64,000 nt of DNA from Adiantum capillus-veneris (Eukaryota > Streptophyta > Polypodiopsida > Polypodiales > Pteridaceae), in contig CM043959.1 of NCBI GenBank assembly GCA_014529385.2, positions 10,194,809-10,258,808 of the forward strand, written 5' to 3'. Each line of letters starts with the position of its first letter. Positions within the stretch are counted from its first letter, which is position 1. Below, one piece after another: positions 1 to 9,082 of this stretch. Under the pieces are notes generated by a model that was not told where the DNA came from, searched no databases, and saw only the letters and a list, made by a program, of their open reading frames with translations. The translations under genes were made by a program, and so were the position numbers.

Positions 1-895
1 CTCAACCAACAACAGAAATTGTCAGACGAGGACGAAGCTTGACCCGCAGGCGCATGGAAACAACTAGGTGGGTGTCAAATCACCTACTCGACCTTCTAAT
101 GACAATCACTAATAAGGAAATCAAATCTAAGTTCTAAAATACGCAAGTGACTGAAATCCGTACTACGAACGAATGCTATACGAAACAGGATCTAGAATCA
201 TCGAATCGATCTCAAACTCAAGGGGAAGTCTATACACTAGGTAAGAACAACACCCTAAAGACTTGAACTGCAAAATCAACCTATAACCACTCCGTGCGGT
301 AAACGCGTATGAAGACAGGCCGAAAAATACAGGTGATCGAAACTTGACCCCGATGGTACTAATGTGTAGCTCTACTCGTTGTGGTTCTATAGATATGCTG
401 CACGCTCTATTCCGACACACGAGTTGGAAGAAAATTCACACCGAAGCTCGTAGGAACTTACCACACATAGAAGCCGATAACGCGCACTCTTGGTATCAGT
501 GCGTAGCTCTCGCCGTTGCTAACACAATGGCGGTGTCGCTTCTCCAATGGCGGTCCCGTAGCTCGCGTAGCAAGGAGATAAGACTCTCTCTCTCTCTCTC
601 TCTCAGACACAGTCACGGCGCTCAAAAACTCACTTTGATTAATAATTGAATCTTCCCTTTTAGGTTACAAAACTTTGGCTTATATACCTCAGCCTTGGAG
701 GTGAGAACATCTCTAATTATTTACATCAGCAGGTGAAATTATGTCGGGATTACAAGCTGGAAACTCAATTGAGTCCCGTTACTTAATGAATGGCTCAAAT
801 CAAAATTAATGTCGGAAAGATATTTATTACAATCAATGGTTACAAAATGATGGGTGTGAACAAAAATGCGGGTGTGATCCTCTGCTGGCTCAACA
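1..895 (-). repeat. LTR copy A (3' LTR of unit 1, truncated by window start)
   Basis: This copy is nearly identical to LTRs B, C and D. It ends in CAACA just before the polypurine tract complement. On the minus strand it carries a TATA box (TATATAAG, plus-strand 679-686). It also contains a CT microsatellite (about 584-604) whose length differs between copies. The terminus in the complete copies is TG...CA with TGTT/AACA ends. Confidence 0.93.
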
Positions 896-907
896 CTCCC
901 CCCCTCC
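896..907 (-). other. Polypurine tract of unit 1
   Basis: The plus strand reads CTCCCCCCCTCC directly against the CAACA end of LTR A. On the minus strand this is a purine tract immediately upstream of the 3' LTR, where plus-strand DNA synthesis is primed. The same 12-mer follows LTRs B and C but not D. Confidence 0.88.
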
Positions 908-944
908 GCGTTCATGTCGTCCCTGACATGACTTTTAGGCTTGA

Positions 945-3900
945 TCAATAGAGTCCTATCGTCTTGAGCATCTGCAAATGTGATTCGTAGCGTAGGTTGC
1001 CGATGGTCAAGGTTGGGCCGAATATTTTGCTTTCATGAGTGAAAAAGCCGGTGTAGAAAGCTTCTTCGAATGTTTGCATGTGGAAGCTAAGCAAAAACAT
1101 AATTCTTTGGTATAAGAGATGTAACACCTTTGGTGATGGCTGCAAAGAAAGATCATACATCATATCTGTCACGGTGTCGGCCGTCGATAGTAGACTCGAG
1201 GTCGTGGCTTTATCTGGCGCGAACACTTCAATGCATGCTAAGAGAGTCCTGCAGATTTTCTTTAGCATCTGACACGAAAGGTCAGGAGAGCCAGTAAAGA
1301 GTTTGATGGTGCCCGTTAGGGTTTTCACCATGTAGGCTTTACCTATTCTCTCTCCTTCCTTTGGTCCTGGCATCCTGGGATAATTAAGCCAATTTGGCTT
1401 CTTTTCTGCAATCCTGCCATGCTCTTTCCAGTTTCTGACTCTTGGCACCGGGCAGAAGGTTGCATCCTCCCGAATCTCCTTTGGAGCCTCTACCAAGTAG
1501 ATGAGGTAGGCTGGGTATTTGTTCAGCCAACCTTTCCTCCATCTAGGTTGAGAATCTACAATCTTCTTTGATTGTTCATCCTTTGTGATGTCGCCTTCAT
1601 AAAGAGCGACATACTGCTCCTCCTCTATTCTCTTTTTCGTCTTTATCACTTCAAATTTCATCAGAGGGAAAGGCAGGCTGGGTTGCATCCACTCTTCGTG
1701 GAGCACTTTTGTGTCTAAACCTTGAAGTCTAATGGAGATGAGGAGTCTCCTTTCCCATTCCATTTCCGCCTTGGCACTTTCCTCTGTTGACTTTTCTATT
1801 TGGTCCTGGAGCCTTTGTTCTTCTCCTTCAGAGATTCCTGAAGTCGAGGACACTTCTTGAACTGGGGCTGGATCTTCGATTGTGGTTGCCTCTCCAGTTT
1901 CTGGTAGCTCTATGGCTGCTCCCCCTGCTTCTTCTTGTGGTGTCTCTGTTTCTCTTCTTTGTTGCTCTTGGAGGTCTTGGAGCTGTTTGTGGAGGGCCTC
2001 ATTTTCTGTCCTTAGTGTTTGGTTTTCTGATGTGAGCCTCTCCTCTGCAGCCAATGATCCCTCCGCCATGTGCAATCTTTGTACTTGCTCTAACCTCAGC
2101 TCTCTTTGCAAACTTCTGACCTGCTCTTCCAGAGCTGGTACGAGGGCTCCCTCTTGTTCTGTTCCTGCTCTGCTAGCTCTAGGGGTGGTCCTGAGTCTCA
2201 TGATTGTCCTTTCTTGAAGTTTGACTCTTTCCCTTAGCTCAATGAGCTCATCCTTGGCTGCCTCCAACTCATCTTCTATTCGCTCCTTTGCTTCCTGTGA
2301 GCTTGTTACCTCTCTTGAAGCTTCGGCTAGTTGGAGTATCAAGCCGTCTCTCTCGTTTTCTGCGTCGTAGAGTGATGCTTTATGACTTTCAGATTCAGTC
2401 ATAGCATTCTCTAACTGCTTTTGCAACTCTGCTTCCTTTTGTTTTGCTGTCTCAAGTGCTACTTCCTTTGCTCTGGATCTTTCTTTAATCTTGCTGAGCA
2501 GTTCATGCACCATGTGCATGTCTTTTTCATCTTCATCTGTCAACTTGACAGCTCTTTCTGCCACCACCTCCAATGGCTTCGGCTCGTCCATTTTTTCTTC
2601 ACTGTCCATTGTACCCTTTGTCTTTTCTTTCGTCCCTTTCCGATCATCTTGTTTCCGTAGGGATATCCCATAAACTGCCACCAGGGCCTCTTCTTCACTG
2701 TATCCGATCGCGACCAGATCCTCATAATCATCTTTCTTTTGCTGAACTGGATCTATCTCCTTTTCCTTGGTCCCGGCCTCCGGTTTTTCCATAATTTCTG
2801 TTTCTATTTCTATTGTGGTTTCCTCCACAATAATTTCCATCTTCTTCGGGCTTGGTACAACAGTAAAAGAGGGCTGATTGTCCTCAGTCATCTTGGCTTT
2901 CCCCTTGTTTGCTTGCCCGTCTTTCTCTTGAGGTTCAGTAGACTCATCTACTTTCTTCTTCCCCTTGTCGTCCTTTTGCAGCTCAGCTTTTAAAAGCTGT
3001 ACTTCCTCTTCAGTATAAAGCTCGACAGGTTGCTGCTCCAGTATGGCCTCCGACTCCTCATAAGCTCTAATATATTGATCATATTGATCAACATGTGGCC
3101 TGGCTGAGCTGGTTCCGACTTTACTGGGGTCTGGCACCCACATTTCTTCGAAGTCCCCCTTTAGAGCTCTTTCCGCTCTAAACTGCTCCACCAGCCTTTC
3201 CATCCTTGCGGATTTTTGACTTTTGGTTTGCTTGGGATCGGCCTTCTTCTTCACTTTCTTCTTGAGCGGCTCGTCCACGGCCTCTTCAGGTTCTGAAACT
3301 ATTTCTAGTTTTCGGCGTGCTCTTGTGGACGCCCTCTTGGATACTTCTTGCTGTTCTTCCTCCTCATCGGCTTCTCTGAGCCACTCATTCTGGGAGGGAA
3401 TCTGTGGACCTTGATCCCTAGCTCCAATAGCTTCATAAGCTATTCTTGTTAGGATTTCTCCTCCTCCTATGTACTTTGGCTTCTGGTTGTGCATGGCGAT
3501 TACTTGCTCGTGGATGTATTGAGCATAGTTCACCTCTTTTGGCATGTTGCTCTTCAGTGCCCATGTGATGGTTGTCGCAATGGCATGGGGTGGTGTAGTA
3601 TACTTTTGCGGTCTTTTGCTGCACACATGGAAAAACTGGTTGTATAATCGGCAAAGGGTTGCAGCTCGTTGATCTGCCATATCTCCGTAGGTTGTATTTT
3701 GTTTCTTTGATCCATAGACCTCTATGGCTTCCCTTCTTTCTCTGACAGAACTCCCTTTGTTGTGCAGCTTCAATGCATCTGCAATGAGCTGTGGAGTGAT
3801 CTGTACTTCAACTGTTTCTCCATCCATGGCTGTCAACGTGGCTTTCCCATCCTTCTGAATGGATGTTGCCAACTCATACACCCTTCTTGTGTCTACACCT

Positions 3901-4196
3901 GATGGTCTCGAGGTGAAGAACCTGTGTAAGTCAGCCTTTTCCAGGTATCTGCTTATGTTCTCTGATCTGCTATAGTCCACTAATTCTCGTGGGATCATAG
4001 GTACATCGACCGATTGCCCTTGAGGATCTCTGAAAGTCCCCTGGTAGATCTTTATTCCCTCTTTTTCTAGTACTGCTTCCTCCACCCAAGTCTTGGTTGG
4101 CTTTAGGGTTTCTGTTGGAATATCAAAAGGTTCTGCTTCTGCAAGAGCGTCCTTGATGGTTGGTCTTTTTCTCTTAGTCCCCGGCAGCGGCGCCAA
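945..4196 (-). CDS. Uncharacterised coiled-coil protein of the non-autonomous retroelement (1083-codon ORF)
   Basis: This ORF occupies nearly the whole internal region. It is open from within the PBS (first codon TTG) and its first ATG is near codon 67 (about 3998), so the true start is unclear. Residues about 70-290 form a compact globular-looking block. A lysine-rich stretch with KKKVKKK follows and looks like a nuclear localisation signal. Long acidic and charged segments come next, then a strong predicted coiled coil (about 560-740, heptad-rich in E, L, K and R). The last 280 residues form a second globular region rich in W, P and L. No zinc knuckle, protease DSG motif or YMDD is visible. 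It may be a structural Gag-like protein or a captured gene; I do not recognise the family. A near-identical copy lies in unit 3, so the frame appears to have been kept open. Confidence 0.72.
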   Translation of the reverse strand: MAPLPGTKRKRPTIKDALAEAEPFDIPTETLKPTKTWVEEAVLEKEGIKIYQGTFRDPQGQSVDVPMIPRELVDYSRSENISRYLEKADLHRFFTSRPSGVDTRRVYELATSIQKDGKATLTAMDGETVEVQITPQLIADALKLHNKGSSVRERREAIEVYGSKKQNTTYGDMADQRAATLCRLYNQFFHVCSKRPQKYTTPPHAIATTITWALKSNMPKEVNYAQYIHEQVIAMHNQKPKYIGGGEILTRIAYEAIGARDQGPQIPSQNEWLREADEEEEQQEVSKRASTRARRKLEIVSEPEEAVDEPLKKKVKKKADPKQTKSQKSARMERLVEQFRAERALKGDFEEMWVPDPSKVGTSSARPHVDQYDQYIRAYEESEAILEQQPVELYTEEEVQLLKAELQKDDKGKKKVDESTEPQEKDGQANKGKAKMTEDNQPSFTVVPSPKKMEIIVEETTIEIETEIMEKPEAGTKEKEIDPVQQKKDDYEDLVAIGYSEEEALVAVYGISLRKQDDRKGTKEKTKGTMDSEEKMDEPKPLEVVAERAVKLTDEDEKDMHMVHELLSKIKERSRAKEVALETAKQKEAELQKQLENAMTESESHKASLYDAENERDGLILQLAEASREVTSSQEAKERIEDELEAAKDELIELRERVKLQERTIMRLRTTPRASRAGTEQEGALVPALEEQVRSLQRELRLEQVQRLHMAEGSLAAEERLTSENQTLRTENEALHKQLQDLQEQQRRETETPQEEAGGAAIELPETGEATTIEDPAPVQEVSSTSGISEGEEQRLQDQIEKSTEESAKAEMEWERRLLISIRLQGLDTKVLHEEWMQPSLPFPLMKFEVIKTKKRIEEEQYVALYEGDITKDEQSKKIVDSQPRWRKGWLNKYPAYLIYLVEAPKEIREDATFCPVPRVRNWKEHGRIAEKKPNWLNYPRMPGPKEGERIGKAYMVKTLTGTIKLFTGSPDLSCQMLKKICRTLLACIEVFAPDKATTSSLLSTADTVTDMMYDLSLQPSPKVLHLLYQRIMFLLSFHMQTFEEAFYTGFFTHESKIFGPTLTIGNLRYESHLQMLKTIGLY
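4178..4195 (-). other. Primer-binding site of unit 1 (tRNA-Asp type)
   Basis: The plus strand reads TCCCCGGCAGCGGCGCCA, which is the 3' end of plant tRNA-Asp with one mismatch (known tRNA 3' end CCCCGGCAACGGCGCCA). It lies two bases inside the 5' LTR. The long ORF reads straight through it. Confidence 0.88.
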
Positions 4197-4197
4197 A

Positions 4198-4821
4198 TGT
4201 TAAGGCGGTTACGCCGCTAGCGGAAGCTAAATAGCGAGAACTCAACCAACAACAAAAATTGTCAGACGAGGACGAAGCTTGACCCGCAGGCGCATGGAAA
4301 CAACTAGGTGGGTGTCAAATCACCTACTCGACCTTCTAATGACAATCACTACTAAGGAAATCAAATCTAAGTTCTAAAATACGCAAGTGACTGAAATCCG
4401 TACTACGAACGAATGCTATACGAAACAGGATCTAGAATCATCGAATCGATCTCAAACTCAAGGGGAAGTCTATACACTAGGTAAGAACAACACCCTAAAG
4501 ACTTGAACTGCAAAATCAACCTATAACCACTCCGTGCGATAAACGCGTATGAAGACAGGCCGAAAAATACAGGTGACCGAAACTTGGCCCGGATGGTACT
4601 AATGTGTAGCTCTACTCGTTGTGGTTCTATAGATATGCTGCACGCTCTATTCCGACACACGAGTTGGAAGAAAACTCACACCGAAGCTCGTAGGAACTTA
4701 CCACACATAGAAGCCGATACCGCGCACTCTTGGTATCAGTGCGTAGCTCTCGCCGTTGCTAACACAATGGCGGTGTCGCTTCTCCAATGGCGGTCCCGTA
4801 GCTCGCGTAGCAAGGAGATAA

Positions 4822-4856
<35 letters not shown>

Positions 4857-5145
4857 ACACAGTCACGGCGCTCAAAAACTCACTTTGATTAATAATTGAA
4901 TCTTCCCTTTTAGGTTACAAAACTTTGGCTTATATACCTCAGCCTTGGAGGTGAGAACATCTCTAATTATTTACATCAGCAGGTGAAATTACGTCGGGAT
5001 TACAAGCTGGAAACTCAATTGAGTCCCGTTACTTAATGAATGGCTCAAATCAAAATTAATGTCGGAAAGACATTTATTACAATCAATGGTTACAAAATGA
5101 TGGGTGTGAACAAAAATGCGGGTGTGATCCTCTGCTGGCTCAACA
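4198..5145 (-). repeat. LTR copy B (5' LTR of unit 1 and 3' LTR of unit 2)
   Basis: This is a 948-bp LTR starting TGTTAAGG and ending CTCAACA on the plus strand. The unit 1 PBS abuts it on the left and the unit 2 polypurine tract on the right, so one LTR serves two internal regions. The minus-strand TATA box is at plus-strand 4929-4936. The CT tract is the longest of the four copies (from about 4825). Confidence 0.95.
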
Positions 5146-5157
5146 CTCCCCCCCTCC
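5146..5157 (-). other. Polypurine tract of unit 2
   Basis: CTCCCCCCCTCC lies on the plus strand directly after the AACA end of LTR B and is identical to the tracts of units 1 and 3. About 100 bp to the right are shared by all three units and end at GCCGATG (about 5257), where unit 2 diverges. Confidence 0.9.
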
Positions 5158-8046
5158 GCGTTCATGTCGTCCCTGACATGACTTTTAGGCTTGATCAATA
5201 GAGTCCTGTCGTCTTGAGCATCTGCAAATGTGATTCGTAGCGTAGGTTGCCGATGACTTAGCGGAATCCATGGATCCTGTAACTCCAATTTCAGAAGTTA
5301 GCGTCTTTTTAGTACTGAAAGCCGAAATGAAGCTTTTAACTATTCAAATGACTTGAAAATTGAAACATGAGCTATTCAGGGCCTAAGGATGCAATGTAGG
5401 TGAAAAAATATGCAAACTGGGCTCAAAAACATGCTTGAGACATCATACGCGTATGATGTCTTTTGTGTCAGAATGACTTCATATTGGTTGTGCTTGTAGC
5501 TGATAGTGTATACATGAGTGTCATATGCTTGGATTTGAGTTTGGATCCCATTTGGTCAAGTTTTGGCCAGTTTAGTCCAATTCAGGCTCTTGGCAAAATT
5601 TTGAAAGGAAAATGGATTTTATGATCCAAATTGGATAAAACTTGGTGGATTACTTTCAAATGGCATGTAGAACACTTCTGTTTGGTGGTTGAAGCCCTGA
5701 GGTGCCAAAATCACATAGTGAGACATCATACGCGTATGATGTCTTTTAGTGCATTTTTGGACCAATTTTCTCTATAAGCTTGGTTTTGGCTTTAGATAGG
5801 CTTATTCAGTGGATTTATCAAGTTTGGATAGAATTTGGGCTAAAAATGGCTCTGGAGACATCATACGCGTATGATGTCTTTTTCATCAATTTTTCATGGG
5901 ATTGGTTCTGTGGACTCTCCATGTACTAGTGAAGGACTGTCTCTACTCAAATCTTGGTTTGGACTTGAGTATGTTGGATTTGGGCCAAAAATAGGCTTTA
6001 GGTGAAGGATTTTCCCTCAATTGGGCTAATGGGGTGATCCACTTGACCAAATGGTTCCAAATTTCATATGTAGCATGTATTAGATATATATAATGGATGT
6101 ATGATGACAAATGAGCATTTTTGGCTCTGTAAGTGCAAATAGACATCATACGCGTATGATGTCTTTTGTGTCAAAATGGTGCTTTTTGGTTCCAGATAGC
6201 TTGTAGATGTGTTAATCAACAATCCTACAAAGTTTCAATGAGTTTGGAGTTATTTTGACAAAATTAGGACCAAAAATCAATTTTATGGCCTACTTTGCGT
6301 CTTTTTGGTTTTCCTTGAGTTTTCTAACTCCAATTCTCATGATACTTGGTTCATAGGATGTGATTAACATGTGGAATGAGGCTATGCACTCAAATGTTGA
6401 AATGAATGTGAAAATCATGCTGTGAGACATCATACGCGTATGATGTCTTTTCTTGAAATGTTGGTCTTTTTGTGCAAAGAATGCTTTGTGCTAGTGCCCT
6501 AAGCCCTGCTAACTAGTTTTCAACTTAAAAAGTCATCAGTTTAGCTAAAAAGCCCCCTTATAGGCATTTCAGTCTCCGAAGTCGTCTTTTTGCCTTGGAG
6601 TTGAATTTCTTCAACTTTTCTTCTTGAGAGTTGCATTTCCAGCTCATTGGATATGTTGTGAAGCCATCCAGTTGGTTGAACTTGACTTTGGCTCCCCGTT
6701 CTCCATCTTTCTCCATTTGGTTGCCCGAAAGCGTCTTTTTCACCATCGGTAAGTGAATCAGCTTTCTTTTGGGTTTTGCTTGCAAACATAAGTCATCCAT
6801 GTATAGTTGAAACTGCTTGTGAAGTTTCATGTCATTTGGTCGTCAATTTTAGCTGTTATGCCAAAATGACGCTTTGTGTGTCCACAGCCGAATCGGTTGT
6901 TCCGACCTACTTTTGGTGATCCAAACCCGGAGATACTCCATGGTTGCATTGCCCTCGATGTTGTTAAGCTTCCTGAGAAGTTTTGTGTCGTTCCGACAAC
7001 TTTTTTCTGTTTGCCTCTTGCAGGCTCTGTTGACCTAGGGTTTTTCCAGTCGTTCTTTCTCGAGCTTTGAGTGCTAGAAACTCATCCTCTATGTTAGGGT
7101 AACCCACCTCTAAGTTCTTGCAAAGTTTGGTTAGGCGGTTGTGCCCCTACCTAGCGTTCTTCCCCATTCCCTGTCTGCTCTTGTTTCTTGGTTTTGGTGA
7201 GTTTTCGCGACAAAAGTTAACGATAAGCATCAAAAGCTTATGGCAGCGAGTCTACCTCTCATGTCTGGTGTCCTCTGAGCTCTCGTAGCAGTCGTAGAAG
7301 GCGGTAGAAGGCCGGATGCTCCTGTGTGCTCTTTGCTCTCTCCAAGAAGGTAATAGTGGAAATGAGCTTGATAGTGAAGTGAAAAATACTTAACTTCGGG
7401 CTTCCCGGATCACTTGTTACCAAATTTGACATGTGCTCCTATCTCGTCGTGAAATGCACTTTAGGATTTGAAATTTCTCAATTTGGACTCCGTTTGACCT
7501 GTTTCTGAGAAATCTGTCCACTTTGCCAAAATTCTGTCATTTCGGGCTTTCCGCAACTTTTTCAGAATTGTATCCCATTTTTACCATGGGTTGCCCTTGT
7601 CATTAGGACCATCACCATCTATTCTTTTCTTTTTTCCGATCTCATTTCACCTGTTTTTTTATTTTTCTTTTTTTTTATTAAGAAAATCATAAAAAATAAA
7701 GGAAAATAGCAAATTGAAGCCAAAAAATTCCAAACATACATGATAAATAGCTGGTAACCCTGTGTATATGAATATACACTTATTTGTGATTTCTGGACTT
7801 GGATTACCACTTTTTTCCACTTTTTAGCTCCAAAAACACTCTTATTTAGTGATATTTACACATCTAGAGACCCAAATTCATCATCTGATCTCTTCTTTGT
7901 TGCAAAACAAGGTATATAAGGGCATAAATATTATCAATATCCGCAATCAAATATAAAAAATTGCAAAATCATGTAAGACACTGCCCTTGTAATATAATTT
8001 TTGTTTTTCTTTGTTTTTTCCGCTTGTAGCTGCTTTGTAGCTCCTG
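5158..8046 (-). other. Long 3' noncoding region of unit 2
   Basis: These 2.9 kb lie between the last ORF and the 3' LTR and contain no convincing gene. They hold five copies of a 22-bp palindrome (5439-6447) and an A/T-rich stretch near 7620-7710. A short antisense ORF (6558-6830) contains YMDDL by apparent chance or as a tiny RT relic. Large plant gypsy elements often carry such a region, and here it may hold signals for RNA structure or trans-acting proteins. Confidence 0.7.
5439..6447. repeat. Cluster of five perfect 22-bp palindromes (3' side of unit 2)
   Basis: Each copy has the half-site GACATCATACG followed by its exact reverse complement, with an MluI-type ACGCGT core. Copies lie at 5439-5460, 5722-5743, 5857-5878, 6142-6163 and 6426-6447. 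All five are preceded by A or G and followed by a short T run (TTTT in four of them). The surrounding sequences are unrelated, so only the palindrome is conserved. Possible roles are a dimeric transcription-factor site or an RNA hairpin. Confidence 0.9.
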
Positions 8047-8051
8047 TATAC

Positions 8052-8063
8052 CTCCCCCCCTCC
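8052..8063 (-). other. Internal polypurine-tract-like copy
   Basis: The plus strand reads CTCCCCCCCTCCG, identical over 13 bases to the tract next to the LTRs. It is followed by a similar downstream pattern containing GTCCTCCCGGACGAC versus GTCGTCCCTGACATG. It sits just after the last ORF of unit 2. It could be a second plus-strand priming site or a relic of an earlier element end. Confidence 0.5.
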
Positions 8064-8085
8064 GAGTCTGAGTCCTCCCGGACGA

Positions 8086-8886
8086 CTATGAAGTGTCTTT
8101 GGGTGAAGCATTGTAGTTGTTTTGGTCATAAGTTCCCAATGCAATTGTAGAGCGACGATACAACAGTCTTTCCAATAAAGCTGCTCTTTGTTTGATTGAA
8201 GGATTGGTGGTCGGGTTTTGGGTTGGTTTTGGCACTTCGGTAGTAGAATCAGTAGATGGATTCTTCATTATCTTGTTGTCTTTTTTCACAATCCAAATCT
8301 GCCTCCGCTTTGCTTGTGCTTGCCACAAACTCTTTGCGACCCAAACCTGCTTTGTTCTGTGTGTTGATTTCCTCGCCTTGAAATACCTAGGAGTTTCCGT
8401 TGATTGTATTGAAGGGAGTTCCTTTTTACAAATCTTTGGGATCCAAATTTGCTTGCTGTAGCTTTGTGCCGTCATGACCTTCTTTGGGATCCAGATCTGT
8501 TTCACTGTCCTTGATTGTCGGGGATCACTCTGTTGTCTGGTATTGAAGACTCTGTTTTCCACCTTTTTGTTCTCTGGCACAGCCTTTTTTGGTCTCCATA
8601 CCAACTTTGACTCCGTTTTTTTCCAAGGTTGAGCTGTTATAATATTGCTTGTCTTCCTTATCCACTGTTGAGAATTCCTCGTCGAAGAGTACTCCGGTTG
8701 TATAGAAACTTGAGTACTCCGGTTGTATAGAAACTTTTGGTTGCCATTGCTTCTTCTTTTTCTCTGGTTGTTGTTTGCCCTTGTCCGTGGCTTCTTCCTT
8801 TGGAGTTGGATCTGCTCCTTTGGTGAACTTAACTGATTGACTTTCACCTTCGTATTTGATAAGCACTGATTTAGAACTCCAGTCAA
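8086..8886 (-). CDS. Basic tryptophan-repeat protein downstream of pol (ORF3 of unit 2)
   Basis: This is a 266-codon frame with strongly basic composition. A short module built on aromatic W and basic residues recurs: LVWRPKK, KQIWIPKK, KQIWIPK, KQVWVAKS and RQIWIVKK. This pattern supports real coding after about 8690. Upstream of that point the biologically likely frame is the overlapping protease-like ORF (8525-9082). A 25-bp tandem duplication at 8687-8736 moves the reading frame from one to the other. The protein is therefore probably the C-terminal part of a fusion that begins with the second protease-like domain. Its basic character suggests nucleic-acid binding, but I do not recognise the family. 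Confidence 0.55.
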   Translation of the reverse strand: MTGVLNQCLSNTKVKVNQLSSPKEQIQLQRKKPRTRANNNQRKRRSNGNQKFLYNRSTQVSIQPEYSSTRNSQQWIRKTSNIITAQPWKKTESKLVWRPKKAVPENKKVENRVFNTRQQSDPRQSRTVKQIWIPKKVMTAQSYSKQIWIPKICKKELPSIQSTETPRYFKARKSTHRTKQVWVAKSLWQAQAKRRQIWIVKKDNKIMKNPSTDSTTEVPKPTQNPTTNPSIKQRAALLERLLYRRSTIALGTYDQNNYNASPKDTS

Positions 8887-9082
8887 TCATTGCATTGTAT
8901 TGCTTCTGCCATGGTTGTCCTAGCAATAATGGATGTTGTGTAGCTTGGTCTTCAACCACGTAAAACATATGAGGATACACATATTGGTTAATCTGTATAT
9001 GTAAAACTGTGCATCCGACAGTTTTGATTGAATTCTCAGAGTAACTCTTTAACTCTTGCTTCAGTTTGTAGTTTAGTGTCAT
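8525..9082 (-). CDS. Second retropepsin-like domain, C-terminal half (post-integrase)
   Basis: The end of the pol ORF contains a second active-site-like motif, LLDSGAQANLL, about 550 residues after the integrase zinc finger begins. This frame, offset from pol, carries what would be the rest of an aspartic-protease fold: hydrophobic strands, then HPLLLGQPW, which matches the ILGRPF element of the normal protease. A lysine- and glutamate-rich tail follows. The switch from the pol frame near 9036-9082 is either a real frameshift mutation or a recoding site. A clan AA protease-like domain after integrase is unusual. It could be a second protease or a non-catalytic DUF4219/RVP-type module. Confidence 0.6.
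   Translation of the reverse strand: MTLNYKLKQELKSYSENSIKTVGCTVLHIQINQYVYPHMFYVVEDQATQHPLLLGQPWQKQYNAMIDWSSKSVLIKYEGESQSVKFTKGADPTPKEEATDKGKQQPEKKKKQWQPKVSIQPEYSSFYTTGVLFDEEFSTVDKEDKQYYNSSTLEKNGVKVGMETKKGCAREQKGGKQSLQYQTTE
8687..8736. repeat. Exact 25-bp tandem duplication causing a frameshift
   Basis: The 25-bp segments 8687-8711 and 8712-8736 are identical. The length is not a multiple of three, so the duplication shifts the frame between the protease-like ORF and the tryptophan-repeat ORF. It looks like a recent slippage event specific to this copy. Confidence 0.9.

Larger units (their letters stand above)
1..5145 (-). mobile_element. Non-autonomous LTR retrotransposon, unit 1 of a shared-LTR array
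   Basis: Read on the minus strand the order is 5' LTR (4198-5145), PBS (4178-4195), one long ORF (945-4196), PPT (896-907) and 3' LTR (1-895). The 3' LTR is cut by the window edge and lacks about its first 43 bases compared with LTR B. No protease, reverse transcriptase, RNase H or integrase is present, so the unit must depend on enzymes supplied in trans. The roughly 100 bp between PPT and ORF end are the same as in the gag-pol unit next door, which makes that element the likely helper. The 5' LTR is also the 3' LTR of unit 2, a sign of recombination between elements rather than independent insertion. Confidence 0.9.

Noticed and set aside
163-649. Antisense and sense ORFs of 85-102 codons repeated in all four LTRs
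   Set aside because: They lie within LTR U3/R sequence, include a CT microsatellite, and recur only because the LTR recurs.
1078-3654. Plus-strand and offset ORFs inside the coiled-coil ORF
   Set aside because: They are shadow frames of the long minus-strand ORF, and the same shadows appear in unit 3.
6558-6830. Minus-strand ORF containing LYMDDL, as a possible extra reverse transcriptase
   Set aside because: Only a few residues match and no other RT block is near; it is chance or a tiny relic.
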